From: an uncultured Shimia sp.
GTDB taxonomy: Bacteria; Pseudomonadota; Alphaproteobacteria; Rhodobacterales; Rhodobacteraceae
NCBI GenBank assembly: GCA_937897325.1
Contig: CALCOY010000023.1
Span: forward strand, 62,001-126,000
Direction: 5' to 3'
DNA length: 64,000 nt
The notes under the pieces were generated by a model. That model made no database searches, was not told the origin of the DNA, and saw nothing but the letters and a program-made list of their open reading frames with translations. Positions 46,285 to 55,497 of the stretch are shown piece by piece. The position numbers and the translations under genes are program-made. Every line of letters starts with the position of its first letter. The first letter of the stretch is position 1.

Positions 46285-47205
46285 TCAGGACCGAATTGAG
46301 GCAGTGCCGAAGCGGTAGATCGTCGTCTGTTCAAAGGTTTCTTCGGGATGCAATGTGATGTCAGGGAAATGCGGATGGCGAGGCGCATCCGGCCATTTTT
46401 GCGGCTCAAGCGCAGTGCCAGCACCGGGATGGATCCGCGCGCCCCGGCATTTTTCGCTCGGCATATCGGGTAGGAAGGCGCCCGCGTAGACCTGCAAGCC
46501 AGGCGCGCCCGTCTCGACCTCAACCCAATGGCCATCCGAAGCGGTCAGACGCGCGGCGGGCTGTGTTCCATTGAGACAGAAGCAGTGATCAAGCATAGAA
46601 CTGATGGCCCCCGGCATGCGCAGATCGAAGGGGCCATGGACGTCCATCACCGCGCCCGTTGGCAGATTGCCGTGATCGGTCAGTAAGACCTTTTCGGCTG
46701 CGATCTGAAGGCTTTCGGTGAGCGTCCAGTAAGGATGATGGGCGGGATTCATCAATGTCGTCCGATCCGTCGTCGCGCGCAGGGTCAGATGCAAACTTTG
46801 TAACTCCAGCCTGTAGGTCGCCTTGATATGGCGCTTTCCGGGCAATCCACACGCGCCGTCTTCCAGATCGCAGGTCAATGTCACCTGGTCGTCTGCTTGA
46901 TCTACGATCTGCCAGATCTGGGCGTGCAACCCATTTGCACCGCCATGCAAGCAGGTATCAGGCGGCTCGTTCACCGGCAGTTTGTGCACCTGCCCGTCGA
47001 TCACCACCTGCCCGCCCGACAGACGGTTGGCTACCGGCCCCACCACTGCGCCTGCATAGATCGGGATGCCTGCGTAGTCCGCGGGATCTGCGAAGCCCAG
47101 CACGAGGTTGCGGCCTTGCTCAAATGTCAGAGAACAAAGCGTCGCGCCAAGCGTCAGGATCTCGGCCTGAGTCCCGCCGCTTTGCAAGGTGATCAAATCC
47201 CTCAT
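46285..47205 (-). CDS. Aldose 1-epimerase-like protein
   Basis: A 306-residue beta-sandwich protein of the GalM family, which interconverts alpha and beta anomers of hexoses. Visible features are EILTLGATLCSLTF, VVGPVANRLSGGQ, DTCLHGGANGLH (active-site His), the NPAHHPYWTL segment, and the C-terminal Glu region (QVYAGAFLPD and PGAGTALEPQKWPDAP). Start 47205 was chosen over a long upstream extension that crosses the class IV aminotransferase start. The sugar is unknown. Confidence 0.9.
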   Translation of the reverse strand: MRDLITLQSGGTQAEILTLGATLCSLTFEQGRNLVLGFADPADYAGIPIYAGAVVGPVANRLSGGQVVIDGQVHKLPVNEPPDTCLHGGANGLHAQIWQIVDQADDQVTLTCDLEDGACGLPGKRHIKATYRLELQSLHLTLRATTDRTTLMNPAHHPYWTLTESLQIAAEKVLLTDHGNLPTGAVMDVHGPFDLRMPGAISSMLDHCFCLNGTQPAARLTASDGHWVEVETGAPGLQVYAGAFLPDMPSEKCRGARIHPGAGTALEPQKWPDAPRHPHFPDITLHPEETFEQTTIYRFGTASIRS

Positions 47206-47256
47206 CAAATTCCCTTTGCCCTTGACGGCGCCACGCCGCCTTTCGATCAATGGGGC

Positions 47257-48165
47257 ATGAACCAAGAAATCTCTACCCACGATGCCCCCGAAGATGCGCG
47301 CAATGAACATATCCTGATTTACGTCAACGGAGAGATGCGGCCGAGACATCAGGCGATGGTCTCGGTCTATGACAGCGGGTTCCTTTTGGGCGACGGCATT
47401 TGGGAGGGGCTGCGCCTTTACGACGGGCATATTCCATTCTTCGACGATCATCTCGACCGGCTTTGGGAGGCCTCCGCCTACACCGAAATCGAGATCGGGC
47501 TTGATCGAGACGCGTTAAAGGCCGCGGTCTGGGAAACGCTCAAGGTCAATGAAATGATGACGGATGTGCACATTCGCCTGATGGTCACACGTGGCCGCAA
47601 GCGCAAACCGTTCCAGCACCCGCATCTGAGCATCTTCGGTTCGACCGTCGTGATCATCGCTGAGCATTCCAAACCCGATGACGCAGCGGTCACCCGCGGA
47701 ATCCGCCTGCACACCGTGCCGCATCATAGAGGCCTGCCGCTGACGCAGGATGCCAAACTGAACAGCCACTCCAAGCTTAACTGCATCATTGCGCTGAACC
47801 ATGCGGTGCGGGCCGGTGCGGATGAGGCGTTGATGCTGGACCCGTTCGGTTTCGTGAACACGACGAATGCCTGCAACTTCTTCATCGTGAAGAAGGAGGC
47901 AGTTTGGACGTCGACCGGCGATTATTGTATGAACGGGATCACCCGACAGAAGGTGATCGATATCTGCCGCGCCGAACAGATTCCCGTCTTTGAGCGTAAC
48001 TATTCGCTGGTCGAAACCTATTCGGCGGATGAGGCCTTTCTGACCGGCACGTTCGGCGCGCAAACGCCTGTTTTTGAAATAGATGGCAGACAGATCGGCG
48101 CTGGTCGGACAGGGCCGGTCTTTCATCGGATTCGCACGGCCTACAAGCGACTGCTCGTCGCTTGA
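47257..48165 (+). CDS. Class IV aminotransferase (branched-chain/D-amino acid type)
   Basis: A 302-residue fold-type IV PLP enzyme. Features in order are ILIYVNGEMRPRHQAMVSV, GDGIWEGLRLYDGHIPFFDD, the PLP Lys in LNSHSKLNCIIALNHA near residue 170, and the phosphate-binding ADEAFLTGTFGAQTPV. Families include BCAT, D-amino acid aminotransferase and aminodeoxychorismate lyase; the choice between them cannot be made here. A GGGG lies just before the ATG. It is divergent from galM by 51 bases. Confidence 0.92.
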   Translation: MNQEISTHDAPEDARNEHILIYVNGEMRPRHQAMVSVYDSGFLLGDGIWEGLRLYDGHIPFFDDHLDRLWEASAYTEIEIGLDRDALKAAVWETLKVNEMMTDVHIRLMVTRGRKRKPFQHPHLSIFGSTVVIIAEHSKPDDAAVTRGIRLHTVPHHRGLPLTQDAKLNSHSKLNCIIALNHAVRAGADEALMLDPFGFVNTTNACNFFIVKKEAVWTSTGDYCMNGITRQKVIDICRAEQIPVFERNYSLVETYSADEAFLTGTFGAQTPVFEIDGRQIGAGRTGPVFHRIRTAYKRLLVA

Positions 48166-48220
48166 CACCCATGCCCCCCGCCCGCATGTAGCATCGAAGC
48201 CCTACGAGCAGGAGTGCGGG

Positions 48221-49045
48221 ATGGCCGTCAAGGAAAAGTCCGAAAATACGATTGTCGAAACAATCAAGACGGTCGTCTACGCCCTGCTGATTGCAGGTGT
48301 GTTCCGGACACTGTTCTTTCAGCCATTCTGGATTCCGTCGGGATCAATGAAGGAAACCCTTCTGATCGGGGATTTCCTGTTCGTCAACAAGATGGCTTAC
48401 GGCTATTCGTACGCCTCTTGCCCCAGTCTTCCTTTTGCCGGGATCGACGCCAAGGACGTCTGCGGGTTTTTTGATGGCGACAACACGCGGTTTTGGGGCG
48501 GCGAGCCGCAGCGCGGCGATGTCGTTGTTTTCCGCCATCCGATCCAGGGCACGGACTACATCAAGCGTCTTGTCGGTCTGCCTGGTGACCGCGTGCAGAT
48601 GCGGGGTGGCGTGCTCTATCTGAATGATCAGCCGGTGCGGCAGGAAGCCGCTGGCACATTCGTTGAGGTAATGGAACGCCAGGGGCCGCAAGGTCTTCAG
48701 CCCCGTTGCGAGACCGGCGCAGTCGGTATGGGCGGTGAATGTGCAAAATCCCGCTTCATCGAGACTCTGCCTGAGGGCGAGACGCATGTGATCCTGAATA
48801 TTGGACCCCACTCTTCCGATGACACGCGGGTCTTTCAGGTGCCCGAGGGGCATTTCTTTTTCGTTGGCGACAATCGTGATAATTCCGCAGATAGCCGTAT
48901 GGCACAGCTGAATGGTGGGGTCGGCTTCGTGCCTTACGAAAATCTGATCGGGCGGGCGGATCGGATCATGTTCTCGTCCGCCGGTCGATCGATGCTGTTT
49001 TTCTGGACTTGGCGCAGTGATCGGTATTTCAAGAGGATCGAGTGA
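48221..49045 (+). CDS. lepB: Signal peptidase I
   Basis: LepB removes signal peptides at the outer face of the inner membrane. The 274-residue protein has one N-terminal helix (TVVYALLIAGVFRTLFF), the nucleophile Ser in PSGSMKETLL, the general base Lys in DYIKRLVGLPGDRVQ, and box E GDNRDNSADSR. The sequence between is typical, with a Cys-containing insert. ATG 48221 follows GCAGGAG. It overlaps the next start (GTGA) and begins the lepB-rnc-era operon. Confidence 0.97.
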   Translation: MAVKEKSENTIVETIKTVVYALLIAGVFRTLFFQPFWIPSGSMKETLLIGDFLFVNKMAYGYSYASCPSLPFAGIDAKDVCGFFDGDNTRFWGGEPQRGDVVVFRHPIQGTDYIKRLVGLPGDRVQMRGGVLYLNDQPVRQEAAGTFVEVMERQGPQGLQPRCETGAVGMGGECAKSRFIETLPEGETHVILNIGPHSSDDTRVFQVPEGHFFFVGDNRDNSADSRMAQLNGGVGFVPYENLIGRADRIMFSSAGRSMLFFWTWRSDRYFKRIE

Positions 49046-49485
49046 CCGACGCGACAACTTCGTTGATATCTCTTGCTCTGATCCGGGACAGTTTTGATTG
49101 GGCAGGCCGAAGTGGACGAAGCCTTTACGTGATCTTGCTAGCTGCTTCTATTGCACTGCTTGTCCCATCATTGCAGCTTCCGAAGCTAAGCCAATGGGGT
49201 CTTTTGATGTGTCCGCAGGCCGGGCTGTCGCTGATGTCTTTTGTCAGCCACGCAATTCGTCGTTTGAACGACTTCGAATGGAGCCGTTGGCTGGCGTGGC
49301 TTTTCTTGGTTCCGGTTGTCAGTGCGCTTCCTGCGATCCTTTTGATTTTCCGAAAAGGGTCTGCGTTGCGCAACAGGCAGCCCTCATTCGCCCCGAGAAT
49401 GGGTTTAGCTGTTGCGTTCTTTTGGCTTTGTTCATTGCTTCCCGTGCGTCCTGGCATCCATTCAACATCCCGTCCGGAAGTATGA
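49042..49485 (+). CDS. Membrane protein, N-terminal half of a broken signal-peptidase fusion
   Basis: A 147-residue frame from GTG 49042 with four hydrophobic segments (YVILLAASIALLVPSL; LLMCPQAGLSLMSFVSHA; WLAWLFLVPVVSALPAILLI; MGLAVAFFWLCSLLPV). The RRLNDFEWSRWLAWLF segment resembles DUF805 membrane proteins. The last helix runs out of frame at about 49423, and the frame ends at 49485. Restoring one T in the run at 49420-49423 joins this frame to the signal-peptidase-like frame below without a stop. It is co-translated with lepB. Confidence 0.65.
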   Translation: MTDATTSLISLALIRDSFDWAGRSGRSLYVILLAASIALLVPSLQLPKLSQWGLLMCPQAGLSLMSFVSHAIRRLNDFEWSRWLAWLFLVPVVSALPAILLIFRKGSALRNRQPSFAPRMGLAVAFFWLCSLLPVRPGIHSTSRPEV

Positions 49486-50072
49486 AACCTAACCTTCTGC
49501 CCCGCGACTATCTGATCGCCATGCGTGCCCTTGGCCGACCGGAACGCGGCGAGGTCATTTTGTTCCGACATCACGCAACAGCTGATATCTACATCGAGCG
49601 GCTGGTCGCGATGTCGGTCGCTTCCGTTCAGATGGTGGATGGCGTTTTGCATCTGAACGGAGAAGCGATGGCCATGTCGCCCTTGCCGGACTGGGTTGAA
49701 GCACGTGGTCCACAAGGCCGGCTTGGTCTGACACCGCGCTGCACCAATCCGTCTGTTGAAGAAAGCTGCACAAATCCGTCTGTTGAAGAAACATGTGAAA
49801 ATGGTCGGATGTTGGAGCGCTTGCCGAATGGACGCTCCTATGCTGTTCTTGGCATCGGCGAACAACGGTATGACAACACGTCGGTGACTGACCTGCCCGA
49901 AGGATATCTTTTTGTGCTGGGTGACAATCGTGACAATGCATTGCACAGCCGTATTGCACCAGTGTCAGGTGGCCCCGGTTTGGTGCCCGAAGAAAACGTC
50001 GTCTGGCGGCCCTCACTGCGGGTCTTCTCTTCAACAGATGCGGCAGGTCGCTTCTTGAGGTGGGTGCATTGA
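49422..50072 (+). pseudogene. Second signal peptidase I-like protein, frameshifted, base Lys lost
   Basis: The frame from about 49422 (only TTG starts are available near here) reads LALFIASRASWHPFNIPSG, SMKPNLLPRDYLIAM, GEVILFRHH, IYIERLVAMS, and box [12 protein letters not shown]. The nucleophile Ser of PSGSM is present, but the general-base Lys of YIKR is Glu (YIERL), and the following GLPGD is gone. Together with the upstream frame it would form one DUF805-like plus LepB fusion if one T were added. With both a frameshift and a missing Lys, peptidase activity is unlikely. It could also be two separate products. Confidence 0.7.
49740..49793 (+). repeat. Tandem 27-base duplication in lepB2
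   Basis: Two nine-codon units (CTNPSVEES, CTNPSVEET) follow each other and end with another Cys. The units differ at two bases, so the duplication is recent. It sits in the Cys-containing insert of the signal peptidase region. Confidence 0.9.
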
Positions 50073-50755
50073 AGCTGTCAGCGGACCTCAAAGCTTTCGA
50101 GGCGCGCATAGGTCACACGTTTTCGCAGCCGCAGATCCTCATCCGCGCGCTCACGCACTCATCGTTCGGGTCGGCGCATCGCGAAGACAATCAGCGGCTG
50201 GAATTTTTGGGGGATCGCGTTCTGGGCCTGGTGATGGCGGAAGCGCTGCTTGAGGCAGATCCTGAAGCTTCTGAAGGGGCGTTGGCGCCCCGGTTCAACA
50301 CCCTTGTGCGCAAGGAAACCTGCGCGGATGTGGCGCGTGACATCGGTTTGGGGGATGTCCTGCGTCTGGGCCGGTCCGAGATGCTGTCGGGCGGGCGGCG
50401 CAAGCTGGCGCTGTTGGGCGACGCGATGGAGGCGGTGATTGCCGCTGTGCATCGAGATGCGGGCTTTGAGGCGGCGCGCGCCATGATCCTGCGCCTTTGG
50501 GGGCAGCGGATCAACAAGGTCGAGGATGACGCGCGCGATGCCAAGACGGCCTTGCAGGAATGGGCGCAGGCACGTGGGTTATCACCGCCGGAATATGTCG
50601 AAACAGAGCGCAGCGGGCCTGATCATGCGCCGAACTTTACGATCGCCGCCCGCCTGGAGACGGGCGAAGAGGCGCGGGCACAGGCCGGATCGAAGCGCGA
50701 AGCGCAACAAGGCGCAGCAAAGGCTTTGCTGTCGAAGATGGGGGATGGCGCATGA
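50069..50755 (+). CDS. rnc: Ribonuclease III
   Basis: RNase III cleaves double-stranded RNA in rRNA and mRNA processing. The protein is 228 residues from TTG 50069; GTG 50060 would add three. The signature [20 protein letters not shown] and the second acidic site [18 protein letters not shown] are clear. The double-stranded RNA-binding domain starts around [21 protein letters not shown] is preferred because GAGG lies eight bases before it and it overlaps the lepB2 stop. Confidence 0.95.
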   Translation: MKLSADLKAFEARIGHTFSQPQILIRALTHSSFGSAHREDNQRLEFLGDRVLGLVMAEALLEADPEASEGALAPRFNTLVRKETCADVARDIGLGDVLRLGRSEMLSGGRRKLALLGDAMEAVIAAVHRDAGFEAARAMILRLWGQRINKVEDDARDAKTALQEWAQARGLSPPEYVETERSGPDHAPNFTIAARLETGEEARAQAGSKREAQQGAAKALLSKMGDGA

Positions 50756-51660
50756 CCACGCGCGCGGGTTTCGTCGCCCTGATCGGAGAGCCCAATGCGG
50801 GCAAGTCCACGCTTCTCAACCTCATGGTGGGTGCCAAGGTCAGTATCGTCACCCACAAGGTGCAGACGACACGGGCGCGGATCCGCGGGGTGGCGATGGA
50901 AGGTCAGAGCCAGATCGTTTTTGTCGACACGCCGGGCCTTTTCCAGCCGCGCCGGCGTTTGGATCGCGCGATGGTTGCAGCGGCCTGGGGCGGTGCTGCG
51001 GACGCGGATATCATCGTCCTGTTGATCGAGGCGCATCGTGGTCTGACGGAAGGTGTGCAGCGCATCCTTGAACGCCTGGGTGAGGTGGGCGAAGGTCGCC
51101 GCATCGCGCTTGCCATCAACAAGATCGACCGGGTCGAGGCGCCGGTGCTTCTGGGCCTGACGCAGAAGCTGAACGAAAGCTTCGCATTTGCCGAGACATT
51201 CATGATCTCTGCCGAAAGGGGTCACGGTGTCGATGACCTGCGGGCTTGGCTTTCCGCTGAGGTGCCGGAAGGTCCCTGGCTCTATCCTGAGGATCAGGTG
51301 GCTGATCTGCCAATGCGCATGATCGCGGCGGAGATGACCCGCGAGAAACTGACCCTGCGTCTACATCAGGAACTGCCCTATCAACTGACGGTCGAGACCG
51401 AAAGCTGGGAAGAACGCAAGGACGGGTCTGCCCGGATCGAACAGATCATATACGTGGCGCGGGATGGTCACAAAGGCATTGTCCTGGGCCAAAAAGGTGA
51501 GACGATCAAGGCGGTCAGCAAGGCTGCGCGGGAAGAGTTGGAAACCTTCATGGAGCGCAAGGTGCATCTTTTCTTGCAGGTTAAGGTCCGGACAGGCTGG
51601 CAGGACGAGGCCGAACGCTACAGCGAGATGGGCCTCGATTTCCGCGATGGCGACGGCTAG
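50752..51660 (+). CDS. era: GTPase Era
   Basis: Era is a GTPase for 16S rRNA maturation and 30S assembly. The 302-residue protein has G1 [12 protein letters not shown] (11-22), G3 [10 protein letters not shown]4 AINKIDRV near residue 125, and the C-terminal KH domain with [20 protein letters not shown]. Start and stop fit tightly: ATGA overlap with rnc and a three-base gap to DUF1491. Confidence 0.97.
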   Translation: MTTRAGFVALIGEPNAGKSTLLNLMVGAKVSIVTHKVQTTRARIRGVAMEGQSQIVFVDTPGLFQPRRRLDRAMVAAAWGGAADADIIVLLIEAHRGLTEGVQRILERLGEVGEGRRIALAINKIDRVEAPVLLGLTQKLNESFAFAETFMISAERGHGVDDLRAWLSAEVPEGPWLYPEDQVADLPMRMIAAEMTREKLTLRLHQELPYQLTVETESWEERKDGSARIEQIIYVARDGHKGIVLGQKGETIKAVSKAAREELETFMERKVHLFLQVKVRTGWQDEAERYSEMGLDFRDGDG

Positions 51661-51663
51661 GCC

Positions 51664-51993
51664 ATGACGCGCCTAACCAGCCGGTTCTGGGTGGATGCCT
51701 ATCTTGCGCGATTGCGTCTGATGGATGTGCCAGCCTTTGTGGTTTCGCACGGGGATGACACGGCGGGGGCTGTTCTGGTCAAGCTCAACACCCTCGACGG
51801 TCGGGGCCAGCTTTTCCAGCGGTCCTTCGATCTGCAGACGGGTGATCGCAAATGGGCGGTGCTGGCCGAGGGAGATGAGGCCGAGGTCGATGCGTCGGTT
51901 GTCCAGCAGCGTGGCTTTGATCCTGATCTCTGGGTGATTGAGGTCGAGGATCGGGCTGGCCGGCACATGCTGGATGACCCCTCGCTTACCTGA
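51664..51993 (+). CDS. DUF1491 family protein
   Basis: A 109-residue protein starting MTRLTSRFWVDAYLARLRLM and containing GAVLVKLNTLDGRGQLFQRS and DPDLWVIEVEDRAGRHMLDD, the DUF1491 pattern. It is usually found between era and recO in alphaproteobacteria, so it is probably an accessory factor of unknown function. The stop overlaps the convergent Pr6Pr gene by eight bases. Confidence 0.92.
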   Translation: MTRLTSRFWVDAYLARLRLMDVPAFVVSHGDDTAGAVLVKLNTLDGRGQLFQRSFDLQTGDRKWAVLAEGDEAEVDASVVQQRGFDPDLWVIEVEDRAGRHMLDDPSLT

Positions 51994-52585
51994 TGCGTTT
52001 TGCCAACATGATCAGGGCAAGTCCGGTCAGCCAGAATGTGATCATGAGGCCGACTGCATAGGCGATGACCGTTGGCCAACCAACAAGTGGTGGGTCGAGG
52101 AAAAAGTAGGGATGCCGCCCGTCGACTTCGCCGCGGATCAACGCATAGGAGGAATAGAGCGCGGGCCAGATAAGCCACTGGGCTGAATGGCCACGTTTCA
52201 GGGAGGTCTTCGGTGCAAATCTGATCCACCAAAGAACAACGGCGATCGGCAGCACCGTATGCAATCCGTGATCGGCCCACCATTCAAGCCCATGCAGATC
52301 CCGCGCCAGCAAAGCGTGATAGACCACCCCGATGATGGCGGCCCACACGGCAAGCGCCGCTGCCCAGTCGGGCCGTGCGCGTCCAGTGCGGCCAAAGCGC
52401 GCAAAGGAGTATGCGATCATAAGGGTCGTCAGATATGTGAAGTATCGCGCCTGACGCCAAAGATGCTCGAAAAGCGTGCGTTCCGGGTGGGACAGCATTT
52501 CGGTGTAGGTACGAAACAGATAGGCCGCGACAGCAAAAAGCGCGACCAGGGTCGCAGTCTGGCGGGCGTTTTGGGACAATTTCAT
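51986..52585 (-). CDS. Pr6Pr family membrane protein
   Basis: A 199-residue protein with six predicted helices (TLVALFAVAAYLF; YFTYLTTLMIAYSFA; WAAALAVWAAIIGVVYHALL; HGLHTVLPIAVVLWWIRF; LIWPALYSSYALIRG; VIAYAVGLMITFWLTGLALI). The YFTYLT, WWADHGLHTVLPI and HPYFFLDPPLVGW segments are characteristic of the Pr6Pr group, related to FAR-17a/AIG1. The function is unknown. It is encoded against the era-recO operon between DUF1491 and recO. Confidence 0.88.
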   Translation of the reverse strand: MKLSQNARQTATLVALFAVAAYLFRTYTEMLSHPERTLFEHLWRQARYFTYLTTLMIAYSFARFGRTGRARPDWAAALAVWAAIIGVVYHALLARDLHGLEWWADHGLHTVLPIAVVLWWIRFAPKTSLKRGHSAQWLIWPALYSSYALIRGEVDGRHPYFFLDPPLVGWPTVIAYAVGLMITFWLTGLALIMLAKRIR

Positions 52586-52664
52586 TTTACGATCTTAAAG
52601 TTGCCGTGCTGGAGCTGCCAGTAGACATCTTGTGATTGGCGCGCGACCTGCCGATAGTCGTTGG

Positions 52665-53414
52665 ATGGAGTGGCGCGACGAGGGGATTTTGCTGTCCGTC
52701 AGGCGGCATGGCGAGACCAGCGCCATCATAGAGGTGTTCACTCAGGACAGGGGTCGTCATGCAGGCGTTGTCCGGGGCGGCACGGGCAGGAAGATCGCAC
52801 CCATTTTGCAACCCGGTGCGCAGTTGGACGTGGCCTGGCGCGCACGGCTTGAAGATCATATCGGCACCTTCACTGTCGAGCCTGTTCGCAGTCGGGCTGC
52901 CCTTGTTATGGGCGACCGTCTGGCGTTGGCCGGTCTGAACGCGGTGACCGCACTTTTGTCCTTTTGCCTGCCGGATCGCGAAGCGCATCAAGAGCTCTAT
53001 CGCCGGTCAGAGCAACTTTTGGACCTTTTGGGACAGAACGAGGTGTGGCCGCTGGCTTACCTCAAGTGGGAAGTGTCTCTGCTCGAAGAGATGGGTTACG
53101 GGCTCGATCTTTCAGTCTGTGCCGTGACAGGCGGCTCCGATGACCTGGTCTATGTCTCGCCCAAATCCGGACGCGCCGTGTCGCGGCAAGGGGCGGGGGA
53201 TTGGGCAGATCGTCTTTTGCCTCTGCCGCCGGTCTTGCGGGGCGATGGGCCTGCCCCGGATGCTGAGATCACCGAGGCTCTGCAAACGACCGGCTATTTC
53301 CTCTCTGCGCATCTTGCGGCGCAACTGGGTTCAAGACCGGTGCCAGATGCGCGCGAGCGATTTGTGGCTGCGTTTCTCCGCTTAGCGCAGGGCGAGCACA
53401 AGATCGACAAGTGA
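52665..53414 (+). CDS. recO: DNA repair protein RecO
   Basis: RecO loads RecA onto gaps with RecR. The 249-residue protein starts [20 protein letters not shown], has the N-terminal OB fold with [20 protein letters not shown], and a helical C-terminal domain with [19 protein letters not shown]-type sequence ([20 protein letters not shown]). The bacterial RecO zinc motif is not complete here, as in many alphaproteobacteria. The last 33 bases overlap the convergent TetR gene. Confidence 0.95.
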   Translation: MEWRDEGILLSVRRHGETSAIIEVFTQDRGRHAGVVRGGTGRKIAPILQPGAQLDVAWRARLEDHIGTFTVEPVRSRAALVMGDRLALAGLNAVTALLSFCLPDREAHQELYRRSEQLLDLLGQNEVWPLAYLKWEVSLLEEMGYGLDLSVCAVTGGSDDLVYVSPKSGRAVSRQGAGDWADRLLPLPPVLRGDGPAPDAEITEALQTTGYFLSAHLAAQLGSRPVPDARERFVAAFLRLAQGEHKIDK

Positions 53415-53906
53415 TGAATACGCCTTTTGGACCTTTCCATTCATTTCGCCCATCTGCGCCATTCCAATGATGCTCCCGTAGACGGCTTTGGCATAGTCGG
53501 GGTCGGTTACGCCGATGCTCGAAAAAAGCGCCGTCAGGTACTTCAGACGCTCATTGTCGACTTGCGCAATCACATTGCGGACCTCTTCAGATGAATGCGC
53601 CCAAGCGCGAAGTGCATTGTCTGTCGGATCTGCCTGTATCTCTTCACCGAAACGGCGCAGGCGATCGGCGACCGGACCTTCATCCTCAAGAAGATTGACG
53701 ACCTGCGAGAATGCGGCGGCCTGCCAATGGTTCAGCACCGCCGCGTGAAAGGCGGGCACATCCTTGAAATGCCAATAGAAAGAGCCCTTTGTCGTTTTCA
53801 ACGAACGGGCCAGAGGTTCGGCTTTCAGCGCCTGTGGGCCATGGTTCGCCAGTTCGGACAAACCTGCCTCAATCCACGCCACGGGTGTCAGCGTATCTTT
53901 TGCCAT
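53382..53906 (-). CDS. TetR/AcrR family transcriptional regulator
   Basis: A 174-residue regulator. The N-terminal helix-turn-helix is [20 protein letters not shown], then [20 protein letters not shown], the usual recognition helix. The C-terminal ligand domain is short. The target is unknown; divergence from no gene and location next to the sigma operon suggest it may control itself or the recO-side intergenic region. It overlaps recO by 33 bases. Confidence 0.92.
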   Translation of the reverse strand: MAKDTLTPVAWIEAGLSELANHGPQALKAEPLARSLKTTKGSFYWHFKDVPAFHAAVLNHWQAAAFSQVVNLLEDEGPVADRLRRFGEEIQADPTDNALRAWAHSSEEVRNVIAQVDNERLKYLTALFSSIGVTDPDYAKAVYGSIIGMAQMGEMNGKVQKAYSSLVDLVLALR

Positions 53907-53949
53907 GGCGGGGCGATACGCATCAGCATAAGCTGTTGCAAGACCAAAC

Positions 53950-55134
53950 CTAAAGTTGAGCGGATTGCCGCAAAAGCCACATTCTCATCTCGGGTTCTGT
54001 GCACAGTTTTGTGGCAGTCTCATAAGAACTTCGGGCTTTTGCTGTTTGCCCCGTCTGTGCCAGAAAATGAGCTAAGGCCGCATGAAACGGTTGAAAATCA
54101 GAGATCTTCTCTGAGTCGAACCCTTCAAGCAGGGCAAGTCCCGCCTCAGGTGTGGTCGCGCGTCCTATCGCGACGGCGCGGGCGACCAGTGCACCAAGTG
54201 TCGGATAAAGCCGCACCAATGCCTCGTTCAATTGCGCCAGCGCGGCCCAATCGGTAATGCCTGTCGTTGCGCGATGTGCGTGCACTGCCTGAATTGCCGC
54301 CTCGATCTGGAAGCGTCCGATCCCCTTCATGGCCTCGGCCCGGGTCAACATGTGGGCGGCATGGTTGATTATGTCGTGATCCCAAAGTGCTGTGTCCTGT
54401 TCGCTGACCGGGACCAGCATGCCGTCAACGATGCGCGCCGTTTTGCGCGACTGACCGAACGCGATCAACGCGGCGAGGCCAAGGGGTTCGGGGTTTTCCG
54501 GCATCAGGCGCGAGAGCAGGACGGCAAGATACAGCGCTTCATCGCTCAGCGTTTCGCCGCCTTGCAGCCAGTCAAGCGCATAGACCCCATAGACCGCTTC
54601 CAGGACGGCAGCGAGACGGCCGGGCAGATCGGGCGCGTCCGGTACGCGGAAGGCGATGCCGCTCGCCTTGATCTTGGCTTTGGCGCGCACCAGACGCTGT
54701 GCCATCGCGGTGGGGGAGACGACAAAGCAACGGGCGATTTCGGCGGCTTCTATACCAAGCACCGTTTGCAGCATGAGCGGTGTGTGCAGGGCGCGGTCAA
54801 TGGCGGGATGCGCGCAGACAAACATCAGTTTCAGACGCTCATCGGGGAAGTCGGCAATCGGCTGGGTGGCAATCTCGGGCATATCGTCCTCGGGGGCCAG
54901 GCGCGCGGCGCGCCTTTGGTGATCTGTCAGCCGGTTGCGCGCGGTGGTCAGAAGCCACGCTTCGGGCCGGTTAGGGATACCATCCTGTGGCCAGCAGCTA
55001 AGTGCTTTGGCAAAGGCATCGGCCAGCGCGTCTTCGGCGGCTGCAATATCGGCGGTGCGGCTGGCTAGGATCGCCAGAAGTCGACCGTAAGAGGCACGCG
55101 CGGCCTGTTCCGCCGCGCGTGCCGCATCATTCAT
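53950..55134 (-). CDS. ECF sigma factor, ECF42-type with C-terminal TPR-like extension
   Basis: A 394-residue sigma factor. Region 2 includes RTADIAAAEDALADAFAKAL, LTTARNRLTDHQRR; region 4 includes LMLQTVLGIEAAEIARCFVV and SPTAMAQRLVRAKAKI. The long C-terminal extension (from about residue 185) is helical and TPR-like, with ALDWLQGGETLSDEALYLAV and ITDWAALAQLNEALVRLYPT, as in the ECF42/DUF6596 group. ECF42 sigmas are linked to DGPF (YCII-like) proteins, and exactly such a gene lies upstream with an ATGA overlap. The start at 55134 was chosen over 23 extra residues for that reason. Confidence 0.93.
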   Translation of the reverse strand: MNDAARAAEQAARASYGRLLAILASRTADIAAAEDALADAFAKALSCWPQDGIPNRPEAWLLTTARNRLTDHQRRAARLAPEDDMPEIATQPIADFPDERLKLMFVCAHPAIDRALHTPLMLQTVLGIEAAEIARCFVVSPTAMAQRLVRAKAKIKASGIAFRVPDAPDLPGRLAAVLEAVYGVYALDWLQGGETLSDEALYLAVLLSRLMPENPEPLGLAALIAFGQSRKTARIVDGMLVPVSEQDTALWDHDIINHAAHMLTRAEAMKGIGRFQIEAAIQAVHAHRATTGITDWAALAQLNEALVRLYPTLGALVARAVAIGRATTPEAGLALLEGFDSEKISDFQPFHAALAHFLAQTGQTAKARSSYETATKLCTEPEMRMWLLRQSAQL

Positions 55135-55484
55135 GCGCTGTCCATCGCAGAGGCGCGCACTTCGACCTTGCCGTACTGCGCTGCGGGGCACTTTTTGGCC
55201 CATGCGAGGGCCGCATCGAGGTCAGGCACATCCACAGTAAAGAAACCACCCAGTGTTTCCTTGGTGTCGGCAAAGGGGCCGTCCTGGACCATCTCTGTGC
55301 CGCCTGCCAGCGAAACGGTCGTTGCGGTGTCTGCAGGATGCAGCCAATCCGTGTCGATGAAAACACCGGCTTCCTGCAAGGCTCCGATGTAAGCACCGTA
55401 AACCTCCTTCTCCTTGGCCCAGTCTTCCGGTGTCATGTCGGCGAAATCGGCAGGGTTAGTGTAAAGCAAGAATGTGTAGCGCAT
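55131..55484 (-). CDS. YCII-related DGPF-domain protein
   Basis: A 117-residue ferredoxin-like-fold protein. It starts MRYTFLLYTNPADFADMTPE and carries the DGPF motif in VQDGPFADTKETLGGFFTV near residue 75, the diagnostic signature of the partner of ECF42 sigmas. The C-terminus has ALAWAKKCPAAQYGKVEVR, as in the YCII family. The function is unknown; it is the conserved target and neighbour of ECF42. Its stop overlaps the sigma start. Confidence 0.95.
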   Translation of the reverse strand: MRYTFLLYTNPADFADMTPEDWAKEKEVYGAYIGALQEAGVFIDTDWLHPADTATTVSLAGGTEMVQDGPFADTKETLGGFFTVDVPDLDAALAWAKKCPAAQYGKVEVRASAMDSA

Positions 55485-55497
55485 TGAAAAAGCTCCC

